A stretch of DNA of 64,000 nucleotides, taken from the NCBI GenBank assembly GCA_020636255.1, contig JACJYE010000017.1, positions 1 to 64,000 of the forward strand, written 5' to 3'. Position numbers and translations under genes: made by a program. This document shows positions 15,813-24,441 of the stretch, one piece after another; the stretch's first letter is position 1, and every line of letters begins with the position of its first letter. This stretch comes from Lewinellaceae bacterium. GTDB taxonomy: Bacteria; Bacteroidota; Bacteroidia; Chitinophagales; Saprospiraceae. A model generated the notes under the pieces. It was not told where the DNA came from and searched no databases. It saw nothing but the letters and a program-made list of their open reading frames with translations.

Positions 15813-18137
15813 CTAGAATTTGAAATCCACCCTGGCCGTCAGGTTACGGGGGGCGTCGAGCAGGCCCGGGCGCGAGGAGTATTCGGCGTTGGCCACGTTA
15901 TTCAGCAGTAGCGACAACTTCAGGTGGTCCGAGAAGGCATATCCGGTGCGGAGGTTGAAAACCGTAAAGCCTTTGTCGTGTGCTTCGCGAAACCGCCGCA
16001 GGCCGTTGATGATGAGCAGGAAAGGCGAATCGATGGCCTCGATGTTGCTGTTGTGAAAGACTTCGAGCCCGAGGAACGCGCCTTTGTAAGTCGTTTCCAG
16101 GTCGAGCTTGAACAGATGGCGCGAGCGGTATTTGAGGATGTTCTCGTCGGATGAAGAATTCTGGGCGTTGACCTGAGCAATGGTCGCATCACCTATAGGA
16201 GCACTGGTGGTGTCGAACTCCAGAAAGCGGGGGTCAACGAAGGTATAACCTGCCAGCAGCGTAAAAGGCAGGCCCAGTATGTCGCCCTGGCCGGCAGCTG
16301 TTACCTCAAAACCAGCGGCCTTGGTATCACCGATATTGATGGAGCGGAAGTCGCTCGAGAGGGTGTTGTCGATGCTGTCGCGCAAAGTCACCAGGTTGAA
16401 CTCCATCATATCGAAATACCGGAAGGTAAAGGCTGCCAGGTCGAGGTATCCTTTGAAAGAAGAGATCTGGAAGCCTTGCTTGATGCCGATCTCGGCGCTC
16501 CATCCCGTTTCCGACCGCAGGCCGGGGCTGGGCAACACGTTGAAGAAGCCGACATTGGTGACGATGAACTTTTCCGCTACCGTCGGGAAGCGGTAGCCCT
16601 GCCCCCACGAGGCGCGCAGGAAGGTCGCCTCCGCCAGGCGGTAGTTGAGCCCGAAGCGCACGACAGGTTTTGATTCCCGTTCGTTGGACGCGGGTACCAC
16701 CCGTTCTTTGTTTCCGATCATATAGATGAAGCCCGGGTTTTTCAGCAGGTTGTCCTCATAGCGAAAACCCGCCGAGAGGTTCAGCCGGTCGAAAAGCTTT
16801 TTGTCGAGCTGTAGGTATGCCGCGTAGTTTCGGGAGGTAAAGGTCGTATCGCCGTACAGTTCCGCTTCGATATTGGTACCCTGGTATACAGCGCCGGCAC
16901 TCACGACCAGGCCGATATCCTGCATCTGGCGCTGGAACTGGTACTCCGCATAATACATGTCGGACGTATTGCCCTGGTTGTTGTCGTTGTTGTTATCGAC
17001 GTTGTAAAAGCGCCCCTGGAGGCGGTGCCTGTTCCCGCTCCGGTCGTAATAGTTGACATACGGGTCGATATTGAACCGCACCCGCTCGCGGTTGGAGAAG
17101 GTGCTGGGCACGCCGACATAGGCCATAGTGTCCGACACCCAATAGAAGAAGGCGCCCGATTTGCCGGTATTGAAATTGCCGTTCAGGCCAAGGGTGAGGC
17201 GGTCGCTTACGCGGTAGCGGGTGCTGAAATTGAAGCGTCCGTATTCTTTGTAAGCGTCTTTGTTGAAGCTTTCCTCCTTGACGTAATAACTGCCGAGCAC
17301 CAGGTCGAGCTTGCCGATCTTTCGGCGGTGGGCCAGTTGAGCGCCCACGGTGTAGGGTGCGCTATCCCACCATTTGTTGCGTTTGTCGGCGGGGTCGAAA
17401 ACATGGGTATAATACACGGCGCCTTCCGTTTCAGGCTTGGCTTTAGGGTAAGCTGTGCGCACGTTGATGATACCGTTGAGGGCCGAGGAGCCGAACAAGG
17501 CCGAGGCGGCGCCTTTTACGACTTCTACCTGCGAAATGTTCTCGATGGGCACATCATCCCAGTTGGGGTAGCCGGCATCGGCCGTGAGGATGGGGATATC
17601 GTCGACCAGCAGCAGCACGCGGCTGCCTGCCCCCTGTGAGTAGCCAGACCCAGCCCTGATGTTGGCCTGGCCGTCGATGACCGTGACGCCGGGCAATTTC
17701 TCGATGGCTGCGTCGAGGCTGAGCTTGCCGGTGCTCTGGATCAGGTTGGGGCGCAGCACTTCCAGCGATACCGTCACCTCGCTCAGGGGTTTGCTGTGCT
17801 TGCCGCTGGTCACGGTGGCCGTTTCCAGAATGGCCGCCTGTTGTTTCAGGGCGCCGTTGAGCTCCAGCGTTTGCCCGTCTTCAAGGCCGACTTCATTGGT
17901 GACGGATTCGTAACCGACATACCGGAAAATGATGGTGTGCTGTCCGGGAGTCAGGGTTAGGGTATAGCTGCCATCGACATCCGTAATGGTGCCCGAAGTG
18001 CCCGCAACAACCGTAGCGGCAATAAGCGGGTCGCCGGTGCCGGCATCGGTGAGGATGCCGCTGAGGATGGCTTTCTGTGCGGTAAGCTTGGTTAGGGACA
18101 GGGCCAGAAAACACAGAATCGTAAGTGTTTTACGCAT
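15813..18137 (-). CDS. TonB-dependent outer-membrane receptor
   Basis: A 774-residue receptor from the ATG at 18137, which opens a clear signal peptide ending LTKLTAQ; an upstream ATG at 18179 would give a poor signal. Order of domains: carboxypeptidase-regulatory-like beta sandwich (residues about 24-105), plug (about 125-225, with VLLLVDDIPIL and VEVVKGAASALFGSSALNG) and a 22-strand barrel ending in F (VDFKF). It imports a substrate across the outer membrane using TonB energy. No SusD partner or iron/cobalamin gene is adjacent, so the substrate is unknown; the architecture resembles siderophore/vitamin receptors more than SusC. Confidence 0.92.
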   Translation of the reverse strand: MRKTLTILCFLALSLTKLTAQKAILSGILTDAGTGDPLIAATVVAGTSGTITDVDGSYTLTLTPGQHTIIFRYVGYESVTNEVGLEDGQTLELNGALKQQAAILETATVTSGKHSKPLSEVTVSLEVLRPNLIQSTGKLSLDAAIEKLPGVTVIDGQANIRAGSGYSQGAGSRVLLLVDDIPILTADAGYPNWDDVPIENISQVEVVKGAASALFGSSALNGIINVRTAYPKAKPETEGAVYYTHVFDPADKRNKWWDSAPYTVGAQLAHRRKIGKLDLVLGSYYVKEESFNKDAYKEYGRFNFSTRYRVSDRLTLGLNGNFNTGKSGAFFYWVSDTMAYVGVPSTFSNRERVRFNIDPYVNYYDRSGNRHRLQGRFYNVDNNNDNNQGNTSDMYYAEYQFQRQMQDIGLVVSAGAVYQGTNIEAELYGDTTFTSRNYAAYLQLDKKLFDRLNLSAGFRYEDNLLKNPGFIYMIGNKERVVPASNERESKPVVRFGLNYRLAEATFLRASWGQGYRFPTVAEKFIVTNVGFFNVLPSPGLRSETGWSAEIGIKQGFQISSFKGYLDLAAFTFRYFDMMEFNLVTLRDSIDNTLSSDFRSINIGDTKAAGFEVTAAGQGDILGLPFTLLAGYTFVDPRFLEFDTTSAPIGDATIAQVNAQNSSSDENILKYRSRHLFKLDLETTYKGAFLGLEVFHNSNIEAIDSPFLLIINGLRRFREAHDKGFTVFNLRTGYAFSDHLKLSLLLNNVANAEYSSRPGLLDAPRNLTARVDFKF

Positions 18138-18400
18138 AAATGATAGTAGGTTTGAGTGGAATAAAATTTGGTAACACAAGGCCCAAAGAGCAATTCAGAA
18201 GAACGAAAATAGGGAAAAAATACCCATTGCTTGTGCATATTTCGGTGAGAAATTGGGCGATCCGGCGCCCGAGCCACATTATGCCTTGATGGTGTTGTAT
18301 CCAAATATTTCTTAATTTCGCCTTTCGGTGGCTCGTCGGCCATCAAATGTTCCTATATTGCATCTTTTAGTTCAGTTATTTAACCAATCTCCTTATCGCT
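18138..18400. other. divergent intergenic region
   Basis: This 263-base gap separates the TonB receptor gene (reverse) from a T9SS cargo gene (forward) and must hold both promoters. No full TTG/TAnnTTTG pair was found. A TAATTTCG near 18313 is the closest -7-like sequence for the forward gene. Confidence 0.3.
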
Positions 18401-19210
18401 ATGAAGAAAATCGTTCTACTTCTTTTGGGGTTTGTAAGCTGGAGCGCTGTGTTCGCTCAGGAAACTACCTGCTCGCCGGATGCCAACGTGGCGGATACCG
18501 TGGTGGTTGCGCCGCTTCCCTACTCGCCGGATACCCCTGAGCTGGGGATCACCGACACGGCATGCGTGGGCTCTTACTACAATTTTACGTTTACCTTTAA
18601 CATCCCTGCGACCTACACGACCGATTTCGGCGATGTACCCCTTACTTCCGTAGCTATTGCGGCGGAGGGCGGCGTCCAGAACCTGCCTACGGGCTTCGAT
18701 TATGTCTGCAACCCGCCAAACTGCACTTTCCCTGCAGAAACCTCCGGATGCGTGGTGGTCTTCGGAACGCCTCAGCCGGGGCAGGAAGGGGTTTATGACC
18801 TCAAGGTAACCGCCACTATCGTTACCCCCTTCATCCCGATCGTCGTGACCATGCCTGATGACATTCAGCCTGGGTCCAATTATTTCCTGCACGTCAAACC
18901 CGAGGGCTTTCAAAATTGCTTTATGGTCGGCACGCAGGAAACCTTCGCTTCCCACTTCAGCATCAGCAACCAGCCTAACCCCACCAGTGGCTGGACGCAG
19001 ATCAACGTGGAGTCGGAAGTGAGCGGCGACTACGATTTTCTGCTGAGTGACATCCTCGGCAAAGTGCTGCACCGCGAACGCATTCACCTCCATGCCGGTG
19101 AAAACCGCATCGAGTATGACGGCAGCCACCTGCCCAACGGCGTTTACCTGTACTCCATCAGCGACGGCCGGGATATGGTGAGCCGCAAACTGGCCATCAG
19201 CCGCCGGTAA
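18401..19210 (+). CDS. secreted protein with T9SS type A sorting tail
   Basis: A 269-residue protein with a 20-residue signal peptide (ending SAVFAQ), one extracellular beta-rich domain (residues about 25-165) and a C-terminal sorting tail beginning QPNPTSGWTQINV and ending with a basic SRR. The middle domain shares order and motifs (ADT, a VGxYY strand, LPTGFDY, GTPQPGQEGVYDLKV) with the N-terminal part of the next gene at 19471, indicating a common module with an Ig-like pattern. No enzymatic motif is visible; a surface adhesin or structural role is only a guess. Confidence 0.8.
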   Translation: MKKIVLLLLGFVSWSAVFAQETTCSPDANVADTVVVAPLPYSPDTPELGITDTACVGSYYNFTFTFNIPATYTTDFGDVPLTSVAIAAEGGVQNLPTGFDYVCNPPNCTFPAETSGCVVVFGTPQPGQEGVYDLKVTATIVTPFIPIVVTMPDDIQPGSNYFLHVKPEGFQNCFMVGTQETFASHFSISNQPNPTSGWTQINVESEVSGDYDFLLSDILGKVLHRERIHLHAGENRIEYDGSHLPNGVYLYSISDGRDMVSRKLAISRR

Positions 19211-19340
19211 TTACGCCATAGCAGACTGTTTTTTTGTTTTTTGATCTCCACTTGCGAACCCTTCAGAAAATATACGGGGAGTTGATATTCCTTCTTCTTT
19301 AACGCTTCCCCGGCATCCTAAAAAAGATAGAACATATACG

Positions 19341-19379
19341 AAAAGCCGCGCCTGCCTTTGGGCAGCGCGCCGGCTTTTT
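19341..19379 (+). terminator. terminator-like hairpin
   Basis: GCCGCGCCTGCC and GGCAGCGCGCCGGC form an imperfect GC-rich stem with a TTTG loop. It is flanked by AAAA on the left and TTTTT on the right, so it could work in both directions. It lies about 130 bases after the preceding stop codon. Confidence 0.7.
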
Positions 19380-19380
19380 C

Positions 19381-19462
19381 ATGGTTGCATGGCCTCATTG
19401 TCACATGGTTTCATGGACAAAGTGCCAACCGTGCAACCGTGCAATCGTGTAACCATAAAACC
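19381..19462. repeat. inverted array of degenerate octamers, locus A
   Basis: Five left units read ATGGTTGC, ATGGCCTC, ATTGTCAC, ATGGTTTC, ATGGACAA (19381-19420). The right units, after one 9-base unit at 19422-19430, read GTGCAACC, GTGCAATC, GTGTAACC, ATAAAACC (19431-19462). The left unit is the reverse complement of the right unit (GGTTGCAT against GTGCAACC), so the two arms are an inverted repeat built from period-8 units. The array ends 8 bases before the next start codon. Confidence 0.75.
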
Positions 19463-19470
19463 ACAAGCCT

Positions 19471-21279
19471 ATGTCCAGATATTTACTCTTCTTACCCTTT
19501 GCCCTTTTGTTCGGCACCCTGAGCGGCCAGAACGGCTGCCCGGGCTGTTTCGTCAGCCTGCCTATGGGCCTGCCTGCCGATACCATTTACCTCAGCCAGG
19601 CCCCCGACGGGCAGGTAGGGCAGTATTACGATGCGGATATGAGTTTTCGCATGCCGCAGACCACGACGCCGGTGAATGCTACCGACCCTGAAACGCCTCC
19701 GGGCCTGACGATATCACAGGTCACCATACTTTCGGTTTCCAGCCTGCCACCGGGGCTGAGCTGGCAGGCCAACCAAACGCAGTTCGATCCTGCGGAGCAA
19801 ACGGATGGCTGCGGAAAGCTGTGCGGCACGCCGCTCATCCCGGGCCTGTACAATGTGGAGGTGATCGTAGAGGCCCAGGTTTTCGTCATCGCCCAAACCA
19901 CGGCCTTTACCTTTCCTGTGCTCATCCTGCCCGGCACGAGCGTGACGGATGGTTTTACCCTGGAAAACAACAGCGGTTGCGGCTCCGTGACGGCGGAATT
20001 CACCAATAATGTGCCTTCGGGCGGGCTGGAGGGCTATTCCTATTTCTGGGATTTCGGCAACGGCAACCAGTCGCTGAACGAGAACCCGGGGCCGCAATCC
20101 TTCGATCAGCCGGGAGTATACGAAGTACAGTACGAAGCCCTGATCGATACGTTCGGGTACCTGCTCACCGAGGTGGTGGTAGAAGGCGTTGCCTGCAACG
20201 ATATCTTCAACGGCGCCCCCGACCTGCGGGTGGAAGTCTGGGACCCCGCCGGCGTCCGCATCTTCGATGCACCGCATATCCAGAATGCGCAGCCGCCGGT
20301 TTCCTTTACCCTCAACCTCTTCATTGGGCCAGGCAATTACCTGCTGCGGGTGATGGATGAAGACAGCGGACTGGAGGGAGGCGACGACGAGTGCGGCACA
20401 GTCAACTTCACCCAGAATTCCAACGGGCCTTTTTCCAGTGGCAGCCTGCAGGCCAGCATAACGATCGTGCACCCCGTCGATACCATACGCTCGGTGGATA
20501 CGGTTGTCGTTTACGAGCAGCCGGAAGCTCCTGTTATTGCCGTCCAGTCGCCATTCCCGCTTTGTGCCGGCGATACCTTGCTGTTGTCCACCAGCCTGGC
20601 CGACGGCTTGCAGTGGTACCAGGATAGCCTGCCCGTGGTGGGCGCTACAACTGCTAGCCTGCCCGTGGTGGAAGACGGGTTGTACTGGCTCAGCCAAACG
20701 ACGCCGGACGGGTGCAGCGCCGTTTCCGAAGTGGAAGAGGTTTCTTTCCCACCCATCCCCGTATCGCCGGTTTTCCTGAACGACGACAACCTCCTGTCGA
20801 TGTATGACCCGGGCAGCCTGCCCGAAGCCTATCAGCTCCAGTGGTATTTGAACGGACTGCCCATCGACGGGGCCAATAGTACCGACTACTGCGCGGAAGC
20901 CAGCGGGGCCTACAGGCTGGAGGTGATAGACCTGTCCAGCGGCTGCAGCAGCTATTACAGCCTGGAGGTGAACTACAACCCCGCCTTCCCCGGCTGTATG
21001 CCGAGTGCCGCCACAGAGGTTGCCAGCCCCTTCGGGCTCAATGTTTTTCCCAATCCTGCAACTGGGATGATCCGTGCCGAAGGCGTGCTTCCCGCTGGCC
21101 GGGCCAGGTTGCGCCTGTTCAATGCCCAGGGGCAACTGCTGGATGTTCGGGAGGTGCAGAACCCCGGCGTTGGGCCTTTTTCTGTAGAGATCAACCTGGA
21201 GCCTTTCCCCCCGGCTCTGTACTTGCTGGAAGTACAGGCCCAGGGCCGGGTGGAGCAGGTGAAAGTGATGAAGCAATAG
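19471..21279 (+). CDS. large secreted protein with PKD-like domain and T9SS type A tail
   Basis: A 602-residue protein: signal peptide (ending GTLSGQ), an N-terminal module shared with the gene at 18401 (residues about 25-155, GTPLIPGLYNVEVIV), a PKD-like domain (YSYFWDFGNGNQ, near residue 190), a region of beta-sandwich repeats with PxSLP/VxDGLYWLS Ig-like spacing (about 350-510), and a sorting tail starting LNVFPNPATG (about 525). It should be exported by the type IX system and attached to the cell surface. No catalytic motif is seen. Flanked on both sides by octamer arrays. Confidence 0.82.
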   Translation: MSRYLLFLPFALLFGTLSGQNGCPGCFVSLPMGLPADTIYLSQAPDGQVGQYYDADMSFRMPQTTTPVNATDPETPPGLTISQVTILSVSSLPPGLSWQANQTQFDPAEQTDGCGKLCGTPLIPGLYNVEVIVEAQVFVIAQTTAFTFPVLILPGTSVTDGFTLENNSGCGSVTAEFTNNVPSGGLEGYSYFWDFGNGNQSLNENPGPQSFDQPGVYEVQYEALIDTFGYLLTEVVVEGVACNDIFNGAPDLRVEVWDPAGVRIFDAPHIQNAQPPVSFTLNLFIGPGNYLLRVMDEDSGLEGGDDECGTVNFTQNSNGPFSSGSLQASITIVHPVDTIRSVDTVVVYEQPEAPVIAVQSPFPLCAGDTLLLSTSLADGLQWYQDSLPVVGATTASLPVVEDGLYWLSQTTPDGCSAVSEVEEVSFPPIPVSPVFLNDDNLLSMYDPGSLPEAYQLQWYLNGLPIDGANSTDYCAEASGAYRLEVIDLSSGCSSYYSLEVNYNPAFPGCMPSAATEVASPFGLNVFPNPATGMIRAEGVLPAGRARLRLFNAQGQLLDVREVQNPGVGPFSVEINLEPFPPALYLLEVQAQGRVEQVKVMKQ

Positions 21280-21297
21280 TGGGGAAGAGCAGTGTTT

Positions 21298-21430
21298 CTT
21301 TGCGTCCCTGGCGGGAGATCCCGGACGGTTCCCCCCAAGGGCGCGCAGGGCTCGCCAGGGGCGCAAAGGTATTTACTTCCCACATCGCGTACTTCGCGTT
21401 GCCTTTGCGTCCCTGGCGGGAGATCCCGGA
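21298..21430. repeat. 28-bp direct repeat with an inverted partial copy
   Basis: The 28 bases starting CTTTGCGTCCCTGGCGGGAG occur identically at 21298-21325 and 21403-21430. Between them 21353-21368 is the reverse complement of the first 16 bases with one mismatch, so either copy can form a stem with it. It is GC-rich and follows the T9SS gene stop by 18 bases. Confidence 0.85.
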
Positions 21431-21504
21431 GTTGCCCCAGCCAGCCATGCGGCCTAATAGTTACCACTGTTTTTGCCCCACAACTTTTCATGGCACTACG
21501 GTCA

Positions 21505-21576
21505 GTGTAACCATGAAACCGTGCGGCCAAGAAACCGTGCAACCGCATAGCCAGGTAAGCGTGAAACCATGAAAAC
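21505..21576 (+). repeat. array of nine degenerate octamers, locus B
   Basis: Nine consecutive 8-base units: GTGTAACC, ATGAAACC, GTGCGGCC, AAGAAACC, GTGCAACC, GCATAGCC, AGGTAAGC, GTGAAACC, ATGAAAAC. The consensus RTGNAACC is the same as in locus A. The preceding CATGGCAC may be a remnant of a left arm. Confidence 0.75.
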
Positions 21577-21604
21577 CAGCCGCCTGAAATTCAAAAATAT
21601 ATAG

Positions 21605-21612
21605 TACATTTG
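21605..21612 (+). promoter_or_regulatory. possible -7 box for the S9 peptidase gene
   Basis: TACATTTG matches TAnnTTTG and lies about 120 bases before the start at 21731. The expected TTG about 20 bases upstream is replaced by CTG. Confidence 0.35.
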
Positions 21613-21730
21613 CCTCTAAAGGCCGGGTATACCGGCATCACTGCAGGGAAAAACGCGCCAAATCAGCTTTCCTTTGCCATAATCCCACCGAACGACTTTC
21701 TCCCAAAGGCGCTATTGAACATTCGACAGT

Positions 21731-23611
21731 ATGACGGCTCATGTAGAAAAAAGGGAAATCGGTAACCTGTTACTGGAAAATATCCCTGACATCCCGGAAA
21801 CCATTAGCGAACGGCTGAACCAGTACCACAGCACGCGCGAAGCATTCCTCGTCGATTGGTTGGGCGAGGATTCGGGCCTGTTGATCAGCACGCGTTTTGG
21901 AGAATCGGCCCAGCTTCACCTCCTGGAAAACGCGGGCGGCGCCCGCAGGCAGCTCACCTTCTTTGCGGAGCCCGTCTTCAGTGCGGCCATGCGGCCCCGG
22001 CGCAACGGCTTTTTGTTCTCCAAAGACCATGGCGGGAACGAGAACTACCAATTTTACTATTACAACCTGGACAGCGGGCATTACCAGCTGCTGACCGACG
22101 GGACGTCCAAACACGGCAATCCAGTGTGGAGCCCCGACGGGGCTGCCTTCATCTACAACAGCACCAAGCGCAATCAGGAGGACCACGACCTGTACCTCTA
22201 TCACCTCGCCGGCGAGGGCGAACAGCTCATCCTGGAAGGCGAAGGCTTCTGGTATCCCGTCGACTGGTCGCCCAACGGGCAGCTCGTTACGGTGATCCAC
22301 TATCTATCCATCAATGAAAGCCATCTGTACGTGCTCGATATTACTACCGGCGCCCTGAAGGCGGTGGTTGCGAAAGCCGAGGTGGCCTGCCGGGGGGGCT
22401 TCTGGGGCTCCGACGGTAAAGAATTGTTCTTCTCTTCGGATGAGTTCAGCGAATGCCGGCAGTTGCTGCGGTACGAACAGGCCAATGGCAGGGTTAGCCC
22501 TATGGCTACAGGCCTGACGGCAGAAGTGGAAGGCATGCGCCTGTCGCCTGACGGCCTGACGCTGGCTTTCCTGCTCAACGACAACGGTATCTCGCGGCTT
22601 TACCTGCTCAATATCCATACCCATGCATGCGAGCTTGTCGACTGCATGCCAGAGGGCATCATCGATGGGCTCCGCTGGGACCCGACGAGCTCCCGCCTGG
22701 CTTTTACCCTCAATGCCTCCGACGCCCCTGCTGATGTTTTCGTGTTGCGCATAGCGGACTGCCACCTCACCCGCTGGACCAGCAGCGAAGTAGGCGGGCT
22801 CGACCGCGATGATTTCGTGCGCCCGAAGCTCATACATTATCCTACTTTCGACGCTGTAGACGGGCAGCCCCGCCAGATCCCCGCCTTTTACTACCGGCCG
22901 AACAAAGGCGAAGGGCCGTTCCCCGTGCTTATCTACATCCACGGCGGGCCCGAAAGCCAGTTCCGCCCTGGTTTTTCGCCTACCTTTCAATACTATCTCA
23001 ACGAGATGGGGGTTGCCGTGCTGGCGCCCAACGTCAGAGGGTCTACCGGTTACGGTAAGCATTTCCTAAAGCTGGACAACGGCTATCTGCGGGAGGATTC
23101 CGTCAAAGACATCGGCAAGCTGCTGGATTGGGCGGAGCAGCAACCCGAGCTCGACAGCAGGCGGGTAGCGGCCATTGGCGGTTCCTACGGCGGTTATATG
23201 GTGCTGGCTTCGATGGCCCTCTTTAACGGCCGCCTCTGCTGTGGCGTCGATATCGTAGGAATCAGCAATTTTGTGACCTTCCTGGAAAATACCAAGTCCT
23301 ACCGCCGCAACCTCCGCCGCGTGGAGTACGGCGACGAGCGCGACCCGCGCATGCGCCGCCACCTTCAGCGCATCTCGCCGACCACCAATGCCCACAAGAT
23401 CTCCAAACCCATGCTGATCGTGCAGGGCCAGAACGACCCCCGCGTGCCGGCCAGCGAGGCCGAACAAATGCTGCACGCCATCCGCCGGAACGGCGGCGAA
23501 GCGTGGTACCTGCTCGCCCGCGATGAAGGGCATGGCTTCCGCAAAAGGTCTAACCGGGAATTCTATGACAAGGCCGTGGTGCTGTTCCTGCAGCGGTATC
23601 TTTTAGGGTGA
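21731..23611 (+). CDS. S9 family serine peptidase (acylaminoacyl-peptidase type)
   Basis: A 626-residue two-domain peptidase without a signal peptide, so cytoplasmic. Residues about 30-370 form a beta-propeller with TolB/PD40-like blades (GNPVWSPDGAAF, YPVDWSPNGQ). The C-terminal alpha/beta hydrolase carries Ser485 (GGSYGGYMV), Asp569 (GQNDPRVP) and His601 (DEGHGF). It should release N-terminal acyl residues or dipeptides from short peptides. Its stop codon lies inside the octamer array of locus C. Confidence 0.92.
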   Translation: MTAHVEKREIGNLLLENIPDIPETISERLNQYHSTREAFLVDWLGEDSGLLISTRFGESAQLHLLENAGGARRQLTFFAEPVFSAAMRPRRNGFLFSKDHGGNENYQFYYYNLDSGHYQLLTDGTSKHGNPVWSPDGAAFIYNSTKRNQEDHDLYLYHLAGEGEQLILEGEGFWYPVDWSPNGQLVTVIHYLSINESHLYVLDITTGALKAVVAKAEVACRGGFWGSDGKELFFSSDEFSECRQLLRYEQANGRVSPMATGLTAEVEGMRLSPDGLTLAFLLNDNGISRLYLLNIHTHACELVDCMPEGIIDGLRWDPTSSRLAFTLNASDAPADVFVLRIADCHLTRWTSSEVGGLDRDDFVRPKLIHYPTFDAVDGQPRQIPAFYYRPNKGEGPFPVLIYIHGGPESQFRPGFSPTFQYYLNEMGVAVLAPNVRGSTGYGKHFLKLDNGYLREDSVKDIGKLLDWAEQQPELDSRRVAAIGGSYGGYMVLASMALFNGRLCCGVDIVGISNFVTFLENTKSYRRNLRRVEYGDERDPRMRRHLQRISPTTNAHKISKPMLIVQGQNDPRVPASEAEQMLHAIRRNGGEAWYLLARDEGHGFRKRSNREFYDKAVVLFLQRYLLG

Positions 23612-23667
23612 TGGGGTGATGGGGTGAGTGGGGGAGCCTGTAACCCTATAACTCTGTAACTCTAAGA
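23601..23667. repeat. inverted array of degenerate octamers, locus C
   Basis: Left units read GGGTGATG, GGGTGATG, GGGTGAGT (starting at the peptidase stop codon region). Right units read CTGTAACC, CTATAACT, CTGTAACT, then CTAAGAGCC. The arms can pair imperfectly with many G-U pairs. It sits exactly between two convergent genes whose stops are 60 bases apart. Confidence 0.65.
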
Positions 23668-23670
23668 GCC

Positions 23671-24333
23671 TTACCGCGTTCCCAGATATTCCATTTCAAG
23701 GCCTTCGATCTCGCCGAGTGTATCCACTTCCTCGAGGTACACTTCGGCCACGGCGGCCTTCAGGCGGCGCAGTTTGTCGGCCGTTTCGCTTTGGCGGATG
23801 GCGAGGGTGATGACGCCTTGCTCTCCGAAGTCCTGCGACACCATGTCCAGGTTCAGGTTTTTGATGGCGTTCATCATTCGGCTCATCAGGGCGTAGGAGA
23901 AAGTAATCCGATAGATATCTTCCACGGTTTTTTCGATGATCCCGGCCTTTTCCAGCGCATCGGCGGCGCTTGTTCTATAGGCGTTGATCAGGCCGGAGGT
24001 ACCCAGCAGGGTGCCTCCGAAATAGCGAACGACGATGATGATGGTATAGGTTAGGCCAAAGCTGTCGGCCTGCCCGAGGATGGGGCGCCCGGCGGTGCCG
24101 CTGGGCTCGCCGTCGTCGTTGGCGCGGAAGTTGTTGCCGTCGAGGCCCAGGCGGTAGGCGTAGCAGTGGTGGCGGGCTTTGGGGTGCTCCTTTCGCACGG
24201 CTTCCAGGTGCGCCTGGCACTCCTGCTCGGTATAGGCCGGGAAGGCGTAGGCCAGGAATTTGCTGCCCCGGTCGCGGAATTCTCCGAAGCTGGGCCCGGC
24301 AAGGGTGCGGTAGGTATCGACGATATCGGACAT
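23671..24333 (-). CDS. YigZ/IMPACT family protein
   Basis: A 220-residue protein from the ATG at 24333 (a frame extending to 24363 adds ten residues of no character). The N-terminal UPF0029/Impact domain shows SKFLAYAFPAY, HHCYAYRLG and DDGEPSGTAGRPIL, all hallmarks of the family; the C-terminal ferredoxin-like domain covers about residues 145-210. The family binds nucleic acid or translation factors; exact bacterial function is unsettled. Convergent with the S9 peptidase gene and divergent from the DUF1599 gene. Confidence 0.92.
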   Translation of the reverse strand: MSDIVDTYRTLAGPSFGEFRDRGSKFLAYAFPAYTEQECQAHLEAVRKEHPKARHHCYAYRLGLDGNNFRANDDGEPSGTAGRPILGQADSFGLTYTIIIVVRYFGGTLLGTSGLINAYRTSAADALEKAGIIEKTVEDIYRITFSYALMSRMMNAIKNLNLDMVSQDFGEQGVITLAIRQSETADKLRRLKAAVAEVYLEEVDTLGEIEGLEMEYLGTR

Positions 24334-24416
24334 AGGGCGAAAGTAAGGATTTTTCGCGTTCACAAGTTGTTAACAAAGCTTTGAGGCAGATTAACCACCC
24401 CTTGGCCATTACTTGT

Positions 24417-24424
24417 TATATTTG
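24417..24424 (+). promoter_or_regulatory. -7 box for the DUF1599-DoxX pair
   Basis: TATATTTG matches TAnnTTTG and ends 17 bases before the GTG start at 24442. The nearest TTG (24402-24404) is only 12 bases upstream, so the -33 part is uncertain. The short distance implies a very short leader. Confidence 0.5.
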
Positions 24425-24441
24425 CTGAAAATATAAGCTTC

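Larger units (their letters stand above)
21280..21730. other. 450-base intergenic region rich in repeats
   Basis: No gene was found. The region holds a 28-bp direct repeat (21298-21325 and 21403-21430), an inverted partial copy of it (21353-21368), an octamer array (21505-21576) and a possible promoter box (21605-21612) for the downstream peptidase gene. Short frames here have no coding character. Confidence 0.6.

Noticed and set aside
19714..21366. A 550-residue reverse-strand frame opposite the large T9SS cargo gene
   Set aside because: A shadow of high-GC codon use; the sense frame has a signal peptide and a sorting tail, the antisense frame has neither domains nor a start context.
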